DNA of 5,337 bases, taken from assembly GCA_013202935.1 (NCBI GenBank), contig JABMRG010000028.1, forward strand, positions 1-5,337, given 5' to 3'. Below, one piece after another: positions 5,262-5,337 of the stretch (its first letter is position 1; every line of letters starts with the position of its first letter). Source of the stretch: Candidatus Omnitrophota bacterium. Its GTDB lineage: Bacteria; Omnitrophota; Gorgyraeia; JABMRG01. Made by a program: the position numbers and the translations under genes. The notes beneath the pieces are model-generated. The model was not told where the DNA came from. It saw nothing but the letters and a program-made list of their open reading frames with translations, and did no database searches.

Positions 5262-5337
5262 ATGTTAAAAGAAAGAGTAGAAGAGGTTTTAGGTAAGATA
5301 AGGCCATCCCTTCAGGCAGATGGTGGTGATGTAGAAC
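5262..5337 (+). CDS. Nfu-type Fe-S protein (NifU C-terminal domain), N-terminal 25 residues, cut by window end
   Basis: The ATG opens 7 nt after the ferritin stop and runs off the window. The 25 visible residues contain the hallmark I-R-P-x-L-Q-A-D-G-G-D-V-E of the NifU C-terminal (Nfu) domain, a small carrier that binds a cluster through a later CXXC and hands it to target proteins. The CXXC lies beyond the window. Since the domain starts right at the N-terminus, this is probably a stand-alone Nfu of about 70-80 residues supplying the domain missing from the NifU-like protein upstream. The ribosome site is weak (GAGA within the ferritin stop region), which suggests coupling to ferritin translation. 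Confidence 0.88.
   Translation, partial: MLKERVEEVLGKIRPSLQADGGDVE

Noticed and set aside
4942..5307. Minus-strand 121-codon open frame antisense to ferritin
   Set aside because: Low-complexity Ser/Leu/Phe-rich translation typical of a shadow frame; the + strand protein is an unmistakable ferritin with all ligands.

Overview
The window is a compact, single-strand run of bacterial genes, all on the + strand. The DNA is AT-rich and uses many AUA isoleucine codons. HldD (ADP-heptose epimerase) points to a Gram-negative cell with heptose-containing LPS. The two-subunit glycine decarboxylase (GcvPB) and the NifS/NifU-type Fe-S genes in this order would suit an uncultivated Gram-negative lineage such as Omnitrophota. 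That placement is a guess from gene content, not from a marker gene.

Positions 1-2252 hold the end of a tightly packed operon: the 3' end of gcvPB, lipA (13-nt overlap) and hldD (4-nt ATGA overlap). GcvP belongs to the glycine cleavage system. LipA makes the lipoyl group that the system's H protein carries, so this pair is functionally linked. hldD is an LPS-core gene that seems to share the transcript.

Positions 2253-2318 are the only clear promoter region. It carries a perfect sigma70-type promoter (TTGACA, 17-bp spacer, TATAAT). A 10-bp-arm inverted repeat embedded in it has the layout of an IscR type-1 site. This drives an Fe-S/iron operon: an Rrf2-family regulator with three clustered cysteines (IscR-like), a NifS-type cysteine desulfurase, a NifU-like scaffold (IscU domain plus BFD-type [2Fe-2S] domain), ferritin, and the start of a separate Nfu (NifU C-terminal domain) gene cut by the window end. 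The classical three-domain NifU is therefore split in two, with a ferritin gene between the parts. Together the genes would supply sulfur, assemble clusters on the scaffold, store iron and transfer clusters. One client may be LipA next door, itself an enzyme with two [4Fe-4S] clusters. The regulator probably senses Fe-S status and represses its own operon.

The most striking non-coding structure is a 184-bp inverted-repeat element (4566-4749) that fills almost the whole nifU-ferritin gap. It has perfect 18-bp ends and two more paired blocks in exact register. It looks like a MITE/REP-type non-autonomous mobile element or a large RNA hairpin placed inside the operon.
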